Below, in pieces: positions 9,724-19,765 of a stretch of DNA of 64,000 bases. The position numbers and the translations under genes were made by a program. Below the pieces are notes generated by a model that was given only the letters and a program-made list of their open reading frames with translations, searched no databases and was not told the origin of the DNA. The stretch lies in the NCBI RefSeq assembly GCF_900113035.1, contig NZ_FONX01000009.1, forward strand, positions 62,001-126,000, written 5' to 3'. Source of the stretch: Paracidovorax wautersii (GTDB lineage Bacteria; Pseudomonadota; Gammaproteobacteria; Burkholderiales; Burkholderiaceae_C). Position 1 is the first letter of the stretch. Every line of letters begins with the position of its first letter.

Positions 9724-9783
9724 GCCTAACGCCTGAATTAAGCCGCGCCGCGAAGCGGCGTCGGCTTGGACGAATTGTTAGCT
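9724..9783 (-). other. attC3, aadA-type
   Basis: 60-bp site with cores GTTAGCT (9777-9783) and GCCTAAC (9724-9730). Its arms and inner hairpin (GCCGCGCCGC gaa GCGGCG) closely match the attC of the aadA resistance cassettes as I remember it. A further GCCTAAC lies at 9689-9695. The TAA stop of cassette 3 lies within the first core. Confidence 0.9.
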
Positions 9784-10146
9784 GACAACCGTGGAAAGGA
9801 AGACCGCCAGTTCACGGTTGCCGCGAATCAGCCCGGCGGCAACTGCGTAAGGATCGAACTCTCGTGCCACACCCGGGATGATAGATAGCCTTACGGCGGG
9901 ACGAGCTTCCACCACTAGCGCGTCGGCGCCAACCACCTGCACAAGATATTGGACGATGAATCCACCGACGATCATCACCAAGAAGCCAACATCTTCCTCG
10001 GGGATGGCCTGCGCCTTGAGCCAGCCGTCGAGTTGCGGAACAATCACGGCAGGGTTTAGCGGCGTGCCGGTTTGGTGTAGGCCGATACGACCCAGAACAT
10101 CGTCGAGCATCGGCGCTGTTTTTTCGAGTAACTCGTTTGCATCCAT
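9778..10146 (-). CDS. Cassette 3: hypothetical protein, 122 aa
   Basis: I do not recognise this small protein. It starts MDANELLEKTAPMLDDVLGR close to attC2 and its stop codon is the TAA inside the first core of attC3, so it fills the cassette completely. The first 60 residues look helical and acidic. The middle (DVGFLVMIVGGFIVQYLVQVVGA, about 53-75) is hydrophobic enough to be a membrane-associated helix or a buried core, and the remainder is mixed (ARPAVRLSIIPGVAREFDPY). No family motif is visible. The strict cassette layout is the main evidence that it is a gene. Confidence 0.65.
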   Translation of the reverse strand: MDANELLEKTAPMLDDVLGRIGLHQTGTPLNPAVIVPQLDGWLKAQAIPEEDVGFLVMIVGGFIVQYLVQVVGADALVVEARPAVRLSIIPGVAREFDPYAVAAGLIRGNRELAVFLSTVVS

Positions 10147-10150
10147 TGGC

Positions 10151-10244
10151 AGCTAACGCTCGCGGTAAGCCGCGCCGCAGTGCGAAGCACGGAGGGTACC
10201 CGCAAGCGAAGCTTGTGGGTGTCGGCTTGACCAACCGGTTAGGC
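10151..10244 (-). other. attC2
   Basis: 94-bp site with cores GTTAGGC (10238-10244) and AGCTAAC (10151-10157). The L boxes pair (TAAGCCG/CGGCTTG), with extra hairpin sequence in the centre. Confidence 0.88.
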
Positions 10245-10270
10245 TGGTGACCGATGATTGGTTGGTTGCA

Positions 10271-10681
10271 TCACTCATGTTGTTCAGCTTTCAGGGATGC
10301 CGGCCAAAGGCGTATCGCATGCCAGAAGGTCGGGTATAGCGCTAGCGGTACCGCTGAGATGTAAAAGAAAAATAGAGGTAGGAAGATCACGGTCGATACA
10401 AAGCCAGTGGATGCGCCTATGACCAGCCAAACCCAATGGCAGGGTTGATTCTTCAGCCAACTACGCGTCATTGCTGCCAAGCAGACCCAGGCAAGCAATG
10501 GCATGGGATAGACGTAGGCGCTGATGCCTTTAGGACCCGCATCCGCGCCTACGTTTGATCCGAGGGGAATTAATGCGAAGAAGAAGGAACTGCCTACTGC
10601 CAAGCTTGCAAAGCACCATGAAAGCAATGCAAAAGCAAAACGTCGACCAGAAACTGCTGCATGGGTAGGTTGCGCGGCCAT
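10271..10681 (-). CDS. Cassette 2: small four-helix membrane protein
   Basis: 136-aa integral membrane protein of unknown family. Hydrophobic segments lie at about 14-38, 57-75, 80-105 and 106-125 (ALLSWCFASLAVGSSFFFAL, PMPLLAWVCLAAM, VWLVIGASTGFVSTVIFLPL, FFFYISAVPLALYP). The termini are hydrophilic. No transport signature is seen. It is flanked by attC2 and attC1 and starts 30 bp inside the cassette. Together with cassettes 1 and 8 it makes three membrane proteins among eight cassettes. Confidence 0.68.
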   Translation of the reverse strand: MAAQPTHAAVSGRRFAFALLSWCFASLAVGSSFFFALIPLGSNVGADAGPKGISAYVYPMPLLAWVCLAAMTRSWLKNQPCHWVWLVIGASTGFVSTVIFLPLFFFYISAVPLALYPTFWHAIRLWPASLKAEQHE

Positions 10682-10710
10682 TCGTCAGTGTATAGAACCG
10701 GTTATGAGAG

Positions 10711-10770
10711 GCCTAACGGACTAGGTAAGCCGCCCGCAGAATGCGGGTCGGCTTGACTGACGGGTTAGCC
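10711..10770 (-). other. attC1
   Basis: 60-bp site with core-like GTTAGCC (10764-10770) and GCCTAAC (10711-10717). Arms TAAGCCG/CGGCTTG pair, with inner hairpin CCCGCAgaaTGCGGG. Confidence 0.87.
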
Positions 10771-11141
10771 TGCACGGCCAGCCCCCAAACGCTTGCTGCG
10801 CGCAGCAAATGCGACGACGACGAATACGCATGCAAGCAACCAAAAGAACAAAGGTTGGCCCCAAAGTCCGAACCAAGAGTACAGAAGCGAGCTGAGAAGA
10901 GCCCCCTACCTCCGGCAGGTGGATGGTGAGGCTGAACAATCAGGATAAGGCCAAATATCGTCATGACCACGGCCAAGATGGAACAAATACGCTCAGCATT
11001 TTTGGCGCCCGGAACAAACCCGCGTTCCATTGATGTCCGCGGGAGCGGCTTCACGGATGTGCTCCGATTTCGAAAGCTCTCCCAGAGGATGAAAGCTGCA
11101 AGCGAACCGAGCGTCATAAAAAGGAATAAAGCCTCAAGCAT
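10765..11141 (-). pseudogene. Cassette 1: membrane protein gene with a frameshift at a G-run
   Basis: From the ATG at 11139-11141 the product starts MLEALFLFMTLGSLAAFILW with one membrane helix, then a second (ICSILAVVMTIFGLILIVQ). At a run of five C (G on the coding strand, 10902-10906) the obvious continuation switches frame. The other frame reads ALLSSLLYSWFGLWGQPLFF then WLLACVFVVVAFAARSKRL, two more good helices, and ends at a TAA inside attC1 (10765-10767), as other cassette genes here do. Staying in the first frame instead reads through attC1 to 10713 with a nonsensical tail. One extra G would restore a four-helix protein of about 125 aa. Either a real mutation or a base-calling error in the homopolymer. 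Confidence 0.7.
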
Positions 11142-11150
11142 TTGAATGTT

Positions 11151-11190
11151 GGCTAACTAGATTTAGACGACAGTCATTGTGCCGTCTGCA
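11151..11190 (-). other. attI-like recombination site at array head
   Basis: On the minus strand the sequence ends ...GTCGTCTAAATCTA-GTTAGCC, with the cassette 1 start 10 bp later. It parallels the layout of attI1 (GTCG, CCTAAA, short A/T spacer, GTTAGGC), in which a weak inverted L box (CTAAA) faces the G/TTRRRY crossover core. An imperfect inverted repeat AGACGACA/TGCCGTCT (11165-11187) lies immediately upstream. The match is by eye only. Confidence 0.5.
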
Positions 11191-11409
11191 GTCTGCTAAA
11201 CAAAGTTCTTTTCGCTGCACCAGACGTCGAGCAGCGGGATTCCCCGTTTAGGCAAACCTAAAAATTTCCGGATGGCGAAGCAGCCTCAGGGGGCATTGCA
11301 CCCGAAATGTATCGCGGATGGATACCTGCTTTCACTACTCATACCGGGAATCACAGCAGGCTTGCCCTTCAAGGCCCGACAGACATCCGCATCCGGCCCC
11401 CAAAAGCAC

Positions 11410-11433
11410 AAAGGCCTGGTCACCCAGGCCTTT
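11410..11433 (-). terminator. Hairpin terminator of the gcv operon
   Basis: Perfect 10-bp stem AAAGGCCTGG/CCAGGCCTTT with a 4-base loop, 51 bp downstream of the gcvP stop and followed by a short T-rich stretch in the minus direction. Confidence 0.75.
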
Positions 11434-11484
11434 GTCTTTCAGATCGCAGCGCGCTTCAAGGCGCCGCATGCTGCGGCGGCAGTG

Positions 11485-14376
<2,892 letters not shown>

Positions 14377-14455
14377 CGGCGGCGTTCGGTCGGGGCGTGG
14401 CGGGGAGGGCCGCCGCACCCGGCGGCGGCCGGGGGGCGCAGCGGCAGCGGCGGGG

Positions 14456-14830
14456 TCAGGCGTTCTGGGCGAACGCGGCGTAGGTGGTTTCGTCCATCAG
14501 GCCGTCCAGCTGGGCGGCGTCGGAAACGCGCACCTTGAAGAACCAGCCGGCGCCCAGCGGGTCGCTGTTGGCGAGCGACGGGTCGGCGCGCAGGGCCTCG
14601 TTCACTTCGACGATCTCGCCCGACACGGGCATGTAGACGTCGGCCGCGGCCTTGACGGACTCGACCACGCCGGCCACTTCGCCCTGCTCGAAGGTCTTGC
14701 CGACTTCGGGCAGGTCCACGAACACCACGTCGCCCAGCGCGTCTTGCGCATGCTGGGTGATGCCGACGATGGCGGCGTCCGCCTGGGCCGTGTCGATCCA
14801 CTCGTGGTCTTTGGAAAATTTGACGCTCAT
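14456..14830 (-). CDS. gcvH: Glycine cleavage system H protein
   Basis: 124-aa lipoyl carrier protein. It contains the lipoylation motif with lysine in [13 protein letters not shown] (about residues 54-66), where Lys60 receives the lipoyl group, and the start [12 protein letters not shown] typical of GcvH. It shuttles the aminomethyl intermediate from GcvP to GcvT and reduced lipoyl to the L protein (Lpd, not in this window). It is the middle gene of the operon, about 170 bp downstream of gcvT. Length and motif are standard. Confidence 0.97.
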   Translation of the reverse strand: MSVKFSKDHEWIDTAQADAAIVGITQHAQDALGDVVFVDLPEVGKTFEQGEVAGVVESVKAAADVYMPVSGEIVEVNEALRADPSLANSDPLGAGWFFKVRVSDAAQLDGLMDETTYAAFAQNA

Positions 14831-15003
14831 GGGGAAACTCCAGAAAAAAGAGGAAGGAAGACGATGTTTGAAACGATGGCGCCGATGCCAGCAGCGACTG
14901 TAGCCGTCCGGCAGCGGGGCGCGGGCCTCATGGTGTGCGGCCCGCGCGAGCCGGCGCTGCGCAGAGGCGGTGCAGGCCGCAGCCGGCCGGGGCGGGCCGC
15001 GCT

Positions 15004-16146
15004 TCAGCCGCGGTAGTAGCGGGCGGGGGTGAAGGGCATGGCCGCCACTTCCATCGGCACGGCCTTGCCGCGCACGATGGCGTTCACCCGCGTGCCAAGC
15101 GCCGCGAAGGCGGGCGCCACGTAGCCCATGGCGACGGGCCGGTCCACGGTGGGGCCCAGCAGGCCGCTGGTGACTTCGCCGATGCGCTGGCCGTCCGGCG
15201 ACTGCAGTTCGGTGTGCTCGCGCACCGGCACGCGCTCCAGCGCCACCAGGCCCACGCGCTTGCGGGCGAGCAGGGCCGGGTCGTCGATCTGGGCGAGCAC
15301 CTTGTCGGCGCCGGGAAAGCCGCCGGCGCGGGCGCCGCCCGTGCGGCGCACCTTCTGGATGGCCCAGTTCAGCGCGGCTTCGGGCGGGGTGGTGGTGGTG
15401 TCGATGTCGTTGCCGTAGAGGCACAGGCCCGCCTCCAGCCGCAGCGAGTTGCGTGCGCCCAGGCCGATGGGCTGGACCTCGGGCTGGGCCAGCAGGGCGC
15501 GGGCCAGCGTCTCGGCCTGCGCGGCGGGCACGGAGATCTCGAAGCCGTCTTCGCCCGTGTAGCCGCTGCGGGTCACGTAGCAGTCGCAGCCGGCGATGGA
15601 GGCGGCCGTGCCGGTCATGAAGACCAGGGACAGCACTTCGGGCGCCAGGCGGCCGAGCGCGGCGGCGGCCTGCGGGCCTTGCAGCGCCAGCAGGGCCTGG
15701 TCGGGCAGGGGCTGTACCTGGCAGAGGTGGCCGATGCGTTCCTGGATGTGGGCGATGTCGCCGACCTTGCAGGCGCCGTTGACGATGATGAAGAGGTCGT
15801 CGCCCCGGTTCACGAACATCAGGTCGTCGATGATGCCGCCCGCGTCGTTGAGCAGCAGGCCGTAGCGCTGGCGGCCGATGTCCAGGCCCTGCACGTCCAC
15901 CGGGATCAGCGTTTCGAAGGCGGCGGCGGCATCGGGGCCCGACAGGCACAGCTGGCCCATGTGCGAGACGTCGAAGAGGCCTGCGGCAGTGCGCGTGTGG
16001 TGGTGCTCGGCCATCAGGCCTGCGGGGTACTGCACGGGCATGGAATAGCCCGCGAAGGGCACCATGCGCGCGCCCAGTTCCAGGTGCAATGCGTTGAGCG
16101 GGGTGGTCAGCAGCGGGGCGGCTGACGCGGGGGAGGACGAGGACAT
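15004..16146 (-). CDS. gcvT: Glycine cleavage system T protein (aminomethyltransferase)
   Basis: 380-aa tetrahydrofolate-dependent aminomethyltransferase that releases ammonia and forms 5,10-methylene-THF from the H-protein intermediate. Family features include GARMVPFAGYSMPVQY near the N-terminus, HTRTAAGLFDVSHMGQ, the folate-site segment YTGEDGFEI and the GCV_T C-terminal barrel with EVTSG. The start at 16144-16146 (MSSSSPASAAPLL) is the last good ATG before the domain and follows the riboswitch by about 75 bp. It is the first gene of the operon; its expression should respond to glycine through that riboswitch. Confidence 0.96.
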   Translation of the reverse strand: MSSSSPASAAPLLTTPLNALHLELGARMVPFAGYSMPVQYPAGLMAEHHHTRTAAGLFDVSHMGQLCLSGPDAAAAFETLIPVDVQGLDIGRQRYGLLLNDAGGIIDDLMFVNRGDDLFIIVNGACKVGDIAHIQERIGHLCQVQPLPDQALLALQGPQAAAALGRLAPEVLSLVFMTGTAASIAGCDCYVTRSGYTGEDGFEISVPAAQAETLARALLAQPEVQPIGLGARNSLRLEAGLCLYGNDIDTTTTPPEAALNWAIQKVRRTGGARAGGFPGADKVLAQIDDPALLARKRVGLVALERVPVREHTELQSPDGQRIGEVTSGLLGPTVDRPVAMGYVAPAFAALGTRVNAIVRGKAVPMEVAAMPFTPARYYRG

Positions 16147-16221
16147 GGCGGCAATCTCCACAGGGGCGAACAGTGACGCGGCCGGCCCCGGTGAGGAGGC
16201 CTTGGCCGCTGCATGTGCCCC

Positions 16222-16465
16222 GCTGTCCGCTTTACCTGAGAGATTCACCGTGCCGGGCGGCCGTCGATGCGGCTGCGGGGCGGGGTTTGCTCCTTCGGTG
16301 GGCCGCTGCCTGCATTGCGTGGGCGGCGGCCTCTCTCCAGCAAGGGAAACGCCCGCATCCCTGCGGGCGCTCCTGTCAGTCCTTTTGCCTGAGCGTTCGG
16401 GCGGTTGGTGCCCTGCGCCTTCGGCGGCTGCCGCATGGCGCGGCAACTCTCTCCTGACGAGTAGG
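16222..16465 (-). promoter_or_regulatory. Tandem glycine riboswitch upstream of gcvT
   Basis: On the minus strand two aptamer signatures follow one another. The first (about 16372-16465) has GGAGAGAG, CCGAAGG and CTCAGGCAAAAGGAC. The second (about 16222-16342) has CTGGAGAGAG, ACCGAAGGAGCAA and CTCTCAGGTAAA..GGACAG. This is the classic cooperative two-aptamer arrangement that switches gcv operons on with glycine. It fills most of the 524-bp space between gcvT and the divergent DUF3455 gene. Confidence 0.95.
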
Positions 16466-16670
16466 CGGAGTATAGCGGCGCCACGGCGGGCCCAGCAGCC
16501 GGTTGACGATCGCCTCTGGAATTGTCAACCGGCATCGTGAAGCAATTTGTTGCATCTGGCGCCGCATCCAAACGCAGGCCTGGTGGGTAGAGCCTGGGCA
16601 GACCCGTGAAAAGCACAGGCTGCCATCGATTCCATCCACTGTTGTTTCACACGATTCCAAGGAGCACCCC

Positions 16671-17249
16671 ATGCGCAACATCCGCCTCTCCCGTATCGCC
16701 ACCCTGGCCGGTACCGTGTCCGCCGCTGCCCTGCTGGCCGCCTGCGGCTCGATGTCGTCGTCGCCGTCCTCCGGCATGGCCTTCTCGCAGGCCAGCCTGC
16801 CCGCGTCCATCCAGGTGCCGGCCGGCAACAAGGTGGCCTGGGAGACCGTGGGCAAGGGCGACATCACCTACGAATGCAAGGACAAGGCCGGCATGCCCGG
16901 CCAGGTGGAATGGACCTTCGCTGGCCCGGACGCCAAGCTGATGGACCGCAGCGGCAAGCAGGTCGGCAAGTACTACGGCCCACCCGCCACCTGGGAGGCG
17001 AACGACGGCTCCAAGCTGACGGCGACCCAGCTGGCCGTGGCGCCTTCCACCGCCGGCGCGCTGCCCTACCAGCTGGTCAAGGCCAACCCCGCCATGGGCA
17101 GCGGCGCGCTGACCGGCGTCACCTACATCCAGCGCGTGAACCTCACGGGCGGCGTAGCCCCGGCCAACATGGCTTGCACCATGGCCAACAAGGGCCAGAA
17201 GACCACCGTGCCCTACCAGGCCGACTACATCTTCTACAAGGCGGTCTGA
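16671..17249 (+). CDS. DUF3455 domain lipoprotein/secreted protein
   Basis: 192-aa protein with a lipoprotein signal peptide (MRNIRLSRIATLAGTVSAAA, then LLAAC lipobox with Cys near 25). The mature part matches the DUF3455 pattern: P..I.VPAG.KV, Y.C (TYECKDKAG), W.F.GP.A.L.D..G..VG.YY.PP.W....GS and a closing YQADYIFYKA. A good ribosome-binding site (AAGGAGCACCCC) precedes the ATG, which rules out the longer frame from 16503. Function unknown; DUF3455 proteins are exported and appear near ECF sigma factors in several proteobacteria. Here an ECF sigma/anti-sigma pair follows on the same strand, suggesting co-regulation (inference). Confidence 0.88.
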   Translation: MRNIRLSRIATLAGTVSAAALLAACGSMSSSPSSGMAFSQASLPASIQVPAGNKVAWETVGKGDITYECKDKAGMPGQVEWTFAGPDAKLMDRSGKQVGKYYGPPATWEANDGSKLTATQLAVAPSTAGALPYQLVKANPAMGSGALTGVTYIQRVNLTGGVAPANMACTMANKGQKTTVPYQADYIFYKAV

Positions 17250-17366
17250 CCGGAACCGCTGCGCGGGGCAGCATCGGCCGCCCCAGGCGAGCAAGGGGAA
17301 GGGCGGCGGGGCCTGCGGCATGCACTACGATGCCGCAGATCCCTCCACCACCCTCCCAGCCCGCCC

Positions 17367-17933
17367 TTGAACGCTGCAGCCGACCCTTTCGACTACGACG
17401 CCGCTCTGGGGGCTTGCGCCCGGGGTGACCACCAGGCCCTGCAGCGCATCTACGAGCGCGAAGGCCGCTACCTGCTGGGCGTGGCCCTGCGCATCGTGCG
17501 CGAGCGTGCCCAGGCCGAGGATGTGCTGCACGACGCCTTTCTCAGCATCTGGCAGCGCGCCGGCAGCTTCGACGCTGCGCGCGGCGCGGGCCGGGGCTGG
17601 ATCTACAGCGTGGTGCGCCACGCGGCGCTGAACGTGGTGCGCGGCAGCGGACGCGACGTGCGCCTGGACGAAGAGGCCGTGGAGGCCATCGACGACCAGG
17701 CCGCGCTGCAGAACTACCGCAGCCGCATCGACCCCTATGAACTCGGTGCCGACCTGGGCCGGCTCGACACCTGCCTGGGCCGCCTGGAGCCGGCGCGGCG
17801 CGATTGCATCGTGCTGGCCTACGTGGAAGGCTGCTCGCACGGCGAGATCGCCGAACGCACGCAGACGCCGCTGGGCACCGTGAAGGCCTGGATTCAGCGC
17901 GGCATGCGCGCGCTGCGGGAGTGCATGGCATGA
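17367..17933 (+). CDS. ECF RNA polymerase sigma factor (sigma-70 family)
   Basis: 188-aa extracytoplasmic-function sigma factor. Region 2 lies at about 25-95 (LGVALRIVRERAQAEDVLHDAFLSIWQRAGSF, with W-Q), and region 4 at about 125-185 with the HTH (SHGEIAERTQTPLGTVKAWI). The start is a TTG at 17367 preceded by CCGCCC; no better ATG exists before the domain. The stop overlaps the next gene's ATG (ATGA at 17930-17933), so sigma and anti-sigma are translationally coupled. Such pairs usually respond to envelope or oxidative signals; the regulon here is not visible. Confidence 0.93.
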   Translation: MNAAADPFDYDAALGACARGDHQALQRIYEREGRYLLGVALRIVRERAQAEDVLHDAFLSIWQRAGSFDAARGAGRGWIYSVVRHAALNVVRGSGRDVRLDEEAVEAIDDQAALQNYRSRIDPYELGADLGRLDTCLGRLEPARRDCIVLAYVEGCSHGEIAERTQTPLGTVKAWIQRGMRALRECMA

Positions 17934-18703
17934 CGAGCCGATCGACACCGGATTTTTCCGACGCTTCCAGCCCCGAGGATCTCGACGCCCTGGCCGGCGC
18001 CTACGTGCTGGGCACGCTGCCCATCGCGGGCCGCCGCTCGGTCGAAGCGCGCCTGCCGCGCGACGCGGCGCTGCGCGCGGCGGTCGAAGCCTGGGAAGAG
18101 CGCCTGCATCCGCTGGTGGCGCTCGCGCCCGCCGTGGAGCCATCGCCCGCGCTCTGGCCGCGCATCGAGCGCAGCGTGGGCGGGGCCGGCGCGGCTGCTG
18201 CCCGCCGCCCGCGTGCCGCTGCCGCGGCGCCTTCGGCCCTCGGCGCGTGGTGGAACGATCTGCGCCTCTGGCGCGGGCTGGCCGCAGGCGGCTTTGCCGC
18301 CGCCGCCGTGCTGGCGACGGTGCTGGTCGCGGGGCCGGGCCTGCGCGGCGCGCCCGCCGGGCCGCAATACATGGTGGTGCTGGTGGCGCCGGGCGGCACT
18401 TCGCCCGGCTGGGTGGTGCAGGCCTCGTCGCGCTCGGGCCAGCTGCAGCTCAAGCCCCTGGCCGACACACCCGTGCCGCCCGGCAAATCGTTGCAGTTCT
18501 GGACCAAGGCCGACCAGTGGCAGGGGCCGAAATCGCTGGGCCTGGTGCGGCCGGGCGAGCCGGTGCAGGTGCCGATCGACCGCCTGCCGCCGCTGGAGGC
18601 GAACCAACTCTTCGAGCTGACGCTGGAGCCCGAGGCCGGCTCGCCCATCGACCGGCCGACCGGGCCGATCGTGTTCATCGGGCGCGCCGTCAAGATGATC
18701 TGA
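17930..18703 (+). CDS. RskA-type anti-sigma factor
   Basis: 257-aa membrane protein, partner of the upstream ECF sigma factor. The cytoplasmic N-terminus has the anti-sigma domain pattern (DALAGAYVLGTLPIAGRRSVEARLPRDAALRAAVEAWEERLHPL). A single transmembrane helix follows at about 120-140 (GLAAGGFAAAAVLATVLVAG). The C-terminal periplasmic RskA domain contains YMVVLVAPGG, WVVQASSRSGQLQLKPL and P..KSLQFWTKA. The ATG lies in the sigma gene's stop codon (4-bp overlap). It presumably holds the sigma factor at the membrane until a periplasmic signal triggers its release or proteolysis. Confidence 0.92.
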   Translation: MTSRSTPDFSDASSPEDLDALAGAYVLGTLPIAGRRSVEARLPRDAALRAAVEAWEERLHPLVALAPAVEPSPALWPRIERSVGGAGAAAARRPRAAAAAPSALGAWWNDLRLWRGLAAGGFAAAAVLATVLVAGPGLRGAPAGPQYMVVLVAPGGTSPGWVVQASSRSGQLQLKPLADTPVPPGKSLQFWTKADQWQGPKSLGLVRPGEPVQVPIDRLPPLEANQLFELTLEPEAGSPIDRPTGPIVFIGRAVKMI

Positions 18704-18704
18704 C

Positions 18705-18750
18705 GGCGCTCTTATTTCGATAGCTGCCTGCGCAGGAGGGGCGGGCGCCA
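18705..18750 (-). repeat. Dispersed repeat, copy 2 (inverted orientation, partial)
   Basis: On the minus strand reads CCTGCGCAGG-CAGCTATCG-AAATAAG-AGCGC, sharing the CAGCTATCG core with copies at 30046 and 48521. Lies between the convergent anti-sigma gene and the ABC ATPase gene. Confidence 0.45.
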
Positions 18751-18795
18751 GGGCCGGATTTTCCCGGTACCCTGGTTCCCCTGTTGCGTACGTCT

Positions 18796-19590
18796 TCAGC
18801 CCAGCAGCAGCGCGTCGTCCGCCAGCTTCTCGCCGCGCACCTTCTCGAACATCTGCAGCAGGTCGGGCACGTCCAGGCGGCTGCGTTCCTCGCCGGCCAC
18901 ATCGAGCACCACCTGGCCCTGGTGCAGCATCACCGTGCGCTGGCCCACGTCCAGCGCCTGGCGCATGCTGTGCGTGACCATCATGGTGGTGAGCTGGTTC
19001 TCGGCCACGATGCGGGCGGTGAGCTGCAGCACGAAGTCGGCCGTGCGCGGGTCGAGCGCGGCGGTGTGCTCGTCCAGCAGCAGGATGCGCGAGGGCTGCA
19101 GCGCGGCCATCAGCAGGCTAACGGCCTGGCGCTGGCCGCCCGAGAGCAGGCCGATGCGGTCCGTGAGGCGCTTCTCCAGGCCCAGGCCCAGCGTGGCGAG
19201 GCGTTCGCGGAAGGTCTCGCGCTGTTGCGCCTTCACCGCGCCGCGCAGGCCGCGCAGCGTGCCGCGCTGCTGGGCGAGGGCCATGTTCTCCTCGATGGTC
19301 AGGTCTTCGCAGGTGCCGGCCATCGGGTCCTGGAAGACGCGCGCCACGCGCTTCGCGCGCGCCCAGACGGGCTGGCGGGTCACGTCTTCGCCGTCGATGG
19401 CGATGCGGCCCGTGTCCACCGACAGGTCGCCCGAGATGGCGTTCAGGAAGGTCGATTTGCCGGCCCCGTTGGAGCCGATGACGGTGACGAACTGCCCGGC
19501 CGGAATGTCCAGCGACATGCCGCGCAGCGCGCGCGTCTCGATGGGCGTGCCGGGGTTGAAGGTGATGTGCAGGTCTTGTGCGCTCAGCAT
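18796..19590 (-). CDS. ABC transporter ATP-binding protein (TrpZ-like)
   Basis: 264-aa ATPase with Walker A GSNGAGKST (about 39-47), Q loop (FQDP), signature LSGGQRQAVSL (about 147-157), Walker B RILLLDEHTAALD and switch His in VTHSM. It is the last gene of a three-gene importer with a permease and an ABC_sub_bind periplasmic protein (19766-21707). This set matches the TrpX-TrpY-TrpZ type, in which some members import tryptophan or related aromatic ligands; the ligand here is inferred only from family resemblance. The 175-bp gap to the permease contains a dispersed repeat. Confidence 0.9.
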   Translation of the reverse strand: MLSAQDLHITFNPGTPIETRALRGMSLDIPAGQFVTVIGSNGAGKSTFLNAISGDLSVDTGRIAIDGEDVTRQPVWARAKRVARVFQDPMAGTCEDLTIEENMALAQQRGTLRGLRGAVKAQQRETFRERLATLGLGLEKRLTDRIGLLSGGQRQAVSLLMAALQPSRILLLDEHTAALDPRTADFVLQLTARIVAENQLTTMMVTHSMRQALDVGQRTVMLHQGQVVLDVAGEERSRLDVPDLLQMFEKVRGEKLADDALLLG

Positions 19591-19667
19591 GTGGCGACGT
19601 TCCTATTCGTGAATCAGAGTGTTTGCCATGCCGCGGAGCTTTCTGCCCGCACGGCCCAGGCCAGCGG

Positions 19668-19762
19668 CCGCCGCGCAAGGGCCGCCCCGCCGCGCTGGCG
19701 GCGTCCCCCTTCCCGGCGCAGCCGAGAGAAGGGGGAAGGCGCGTAGCGCCTCAGGGGGATGT
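19668..19762 (+). repeat. GC-rich intergenic repeat, copy A
   Basis: Contains AGGGCCGCCCCGCCGCGCTGGC, then CCCCCTTC and, after a short loop, GAAGGGGGAAGGCGCGTAGCGCC. The same arrangement recurs at 46664-46762. It forms strong imperfect hairpins and separates two genes of one operon. Confidence 0.7.
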
Positions 19763-19765
19763 TCT

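Larger units (their letters stand above)
6396..11157 (-). mobile_element. Integron gene-cassette array without integrase (CALIN-like)
   Basis: Eight genes, all on the minus strand, are each followed at their 3' side by a structured element bounded by RYYYAAC and GTTRRRY core sites. That is the definition of attC-terminated cassettes. Reading in array order (minus direction), the sites lie at 10711-10770, 10151-10244, 9724-9783, 8838-8954, 8184-8253, 7394-7453, 6892-6958 and 6396-6458. Most show paired L boxes (for example TAAGCCG/CGGCTT) inside the cores. GC is visibly lower than in flanking genes. Array order starts at an attI-like site at 11151 beside gcvP. No intI gene is present in the window, so the array is either orphaned or served by an integrase elsewhere. 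Confidence 0.9.
11142..11484. other. 343-bp spacer between array head and gcvP
   Basis: Contains the attI-like site (11151-11190), a small TTTAGG-CAAA-CCTAAA hairpin (11247-11262) and the gcvP terminator hairpin (11410-11433). I looked for an integrase reading away from the array on the plus strand and found none. The open frame starting at 11272 is the antisense of gcvP. Confidence 0.6.

Noticed and set aside
10713-10764. C-terminal tail (NPSVKPT...) of the first cassette gene read through attC1
   Set aside because: Tail is the translation of the attC site itself; the natural stop lies in the other frame at 10765.
11247-11262. TTTAGG-CAAA-CCTAAA hairpin as an attC or terminator
   Set aside because: Stem is short and AT-rich, lacks core sites and T tract; may be incidental or part of an attI region.
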